Assembly (NCBI GenBank): GCA_964608405.1
Contig: CAZSNC010000031.1
Coordinates: 1-7,480 of the forward strand
Direction: 5' to 3'
From: GWB1-38-13 sp964608405
Lineage (GTDB): Bacteria; Patescibacteriota; Microgenomatia; UBA8517
Length of the DNA stretch: 7,480 bases
Part shown: positions 6,837-7,480 of the stretch, piece after piece
Layout: the number at the start of each line of letters is the position of its first letter
Numbering within the stretch: the first letter of the stretch is position 1
Program-made: the position numbers and the translations under genes
Notes under the pieces: model-generated
The model's input: only the letters and a program-made list of their open reading frames with translations
What the model was told of the DNA's origin: nothing
Database searches by the model: none

Positions 6837-7480
6837 TTAATATGATACCTTAATTTTACCTCCCGTTAGGGATACTTCAAACGAATTAAGTGATTTTAGT
6901 TGCAGTTTATATAAATTTCTTCCCTTCCAAAAAGGTAATTTTCCGGATGAAACAAGAATATAATCCCTATTATTGATGGTTGTTAATTCACTGTTGTTAA
7001 CGGCAATTTTATTCGTATCGTCCCAAAGTCGCACATATGCCTGTCCGTTTCCGTGTGCAACTTTTAAAGACGCTTCGAAGGATACAGTTGCGCTACTTCC
7101 GTAATCATTTATAAGGTCAACGTACACCGCACTATCATCCAGAGTAAACCAGCCGGTTGATGTGGTTGTATAAGTACTCCCCATTGGAATATATGAAGTA
7201 CCTGTGGATTTTGATGGAATAGTAGTTTTTTCAATAACTTTTGTTTTTGACGAGATTGTCGACACCGCTTTTGAAATAAGCTCTTCGACTGTTTTTTTAC
7301 AATTCTCACCGCAACTGTCAATTGCAGTAACTACCGGGGTAACACCACTTTCCAACAAGGAGGAATCTGTTCGCGAAAACGACACAATTCTTGATTCAAT
7401 TATTCCAATCCTTTTTGAAAAATAAAAAAATACCCCTGTTAGCGATACAAAAAGAAGTACTATTAGAAGGAGAAAAAGAA
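6837..7480 (-). CDS. Membrane-anchored protein with CxxxC pair and probable beta-sandwich domain (5' end beyond window)
   Basis: The frame is open from the stop at 6837 to the right edge of the window, so the gene is partial at its 5' end. A GTG at 7385 could be taken as a start, but in-frame codons upstream of it encode a clear hydrophobic helix (LFLLLIVLLFVSLTG and VFFYF) followed by SKR. The true protein therefore starts outside the window and has an N-terminal membrane anchor. The 213 visible residues are: helix (about 1-20), a short stalk, DSCGENCKK with the only two cysteines (visible residues 56 and 60), an amphipathic helix, a Ser/Thr-rich linker (about 84-109), and a C-terminal domain of about 100 residues with alternating hydrophobic strands, as in beta-sandwich modules (AVYVDLINDYGSSATVSFEA, AYVRLWDD, NLYKLQLKSLNSFEVSL). 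I believe similar proteins with the CGENC stretch occur in other CPR genomes, but I know no function. It is the first visible gene of the minus-strand cluster. Confidence 0.8.
   Translation of the reverse strand, partial: LFLLLIVLLFVSLTGVFFYFSKRIGIIESRIVSFSRTDSSLLESGVTPVVTAIDSCGENCKKTVEELISKAVSTISSKTKVIEKTTIPSKSTGTSYIPMGSTYTTTSTGWFTLDDSAVYVDLINDYGSSATVSFEASLKVAHGNGQAYVRLWDDTNKIAVNNSELTTINNRDYILVSSGKLPFWKGRNLYKLQLKSLNSFEVSLTGGKIKVSY

Noticed and set aside
1..7480. CRISPR arrays, tRNA or rRNA genes, transposases, phage genes or attachment sites
   Set aside because: No regularly spaced repeats, cloverleaf-like segments, terminal inverted repeats or mobile-element proteins were seen on either strand.

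Overview
The window is AT-rich and uses the standard bacterial code (TGA serves as a real stop). The gene set suggests a Candidate Phyla Radiation (Patescibacteria) bacterium, most likely of the Microgenomates or Katanobacteria (WWE3) type. This rests on an AbrB-PhoU fusion protein, a short alpha-helical orphan protein, a half-size ABC exporter whose transmembrane sequence looks like the CPR form, and three small envelope proteins of unknown function. Several starts have weak or no Shine-Dalgarno sequence. The lineage is inferred from protein style; there is no rRNA or marker gene to confirm it.

Layout. Bases 1-151 are AT-rich and non-coding, with a TTACAA motif in direct and inverted copies. 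A PhoU-like regulator with an N-terminal AbrB/SpoVT-type domain lies on the minus strand (152-1129). It is divergent from a 674-residue protein on the plus strand (1191-3215). The 61-bp gap holds an 8-bp inverted repeat whose two arms each contain a TATAAT box facing outward. The 674-residue protein has an N-terminal calcineurin-like metallophosphoesterase domain with altered motifs, followed by what appears to be a second, degenerate copy of the same fold. Next on the plus strand come a 113-residue helical protein (3282-3623) and an ABC exporter half-transporter (3681-5411) with a complete set of nucleotide-binding motifs.

The ABC gene converges, with only 9 bp between stops, on a three-gene minus-strand cluster. 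In transcription order this is a membrane-anchored protein with a CxxxC pair and a probable beta-sandwich domain (runs off the right edge to 6837), a secreted coiled-coil-rich protein with a signal peptide (6811-5969), and a single-pass membrane protein (5957-5421). Spacings of 25 and 11 bp suggest an operon acting at the cell surface.

How they may work together is inference only. The AbrB-PhoU protein may sense phosphate or control transcription, and could regulate itself and the phosphoesterase-like gene through the shared dyad. The minus-strand cluster looks like an independent envelope module. The most noteworthy item is the two-domain phosphoesterase-like protein: its second domain has lost nearly all recognisable metal ligands, and its first domain departs from the family consensus at motifs II and III.
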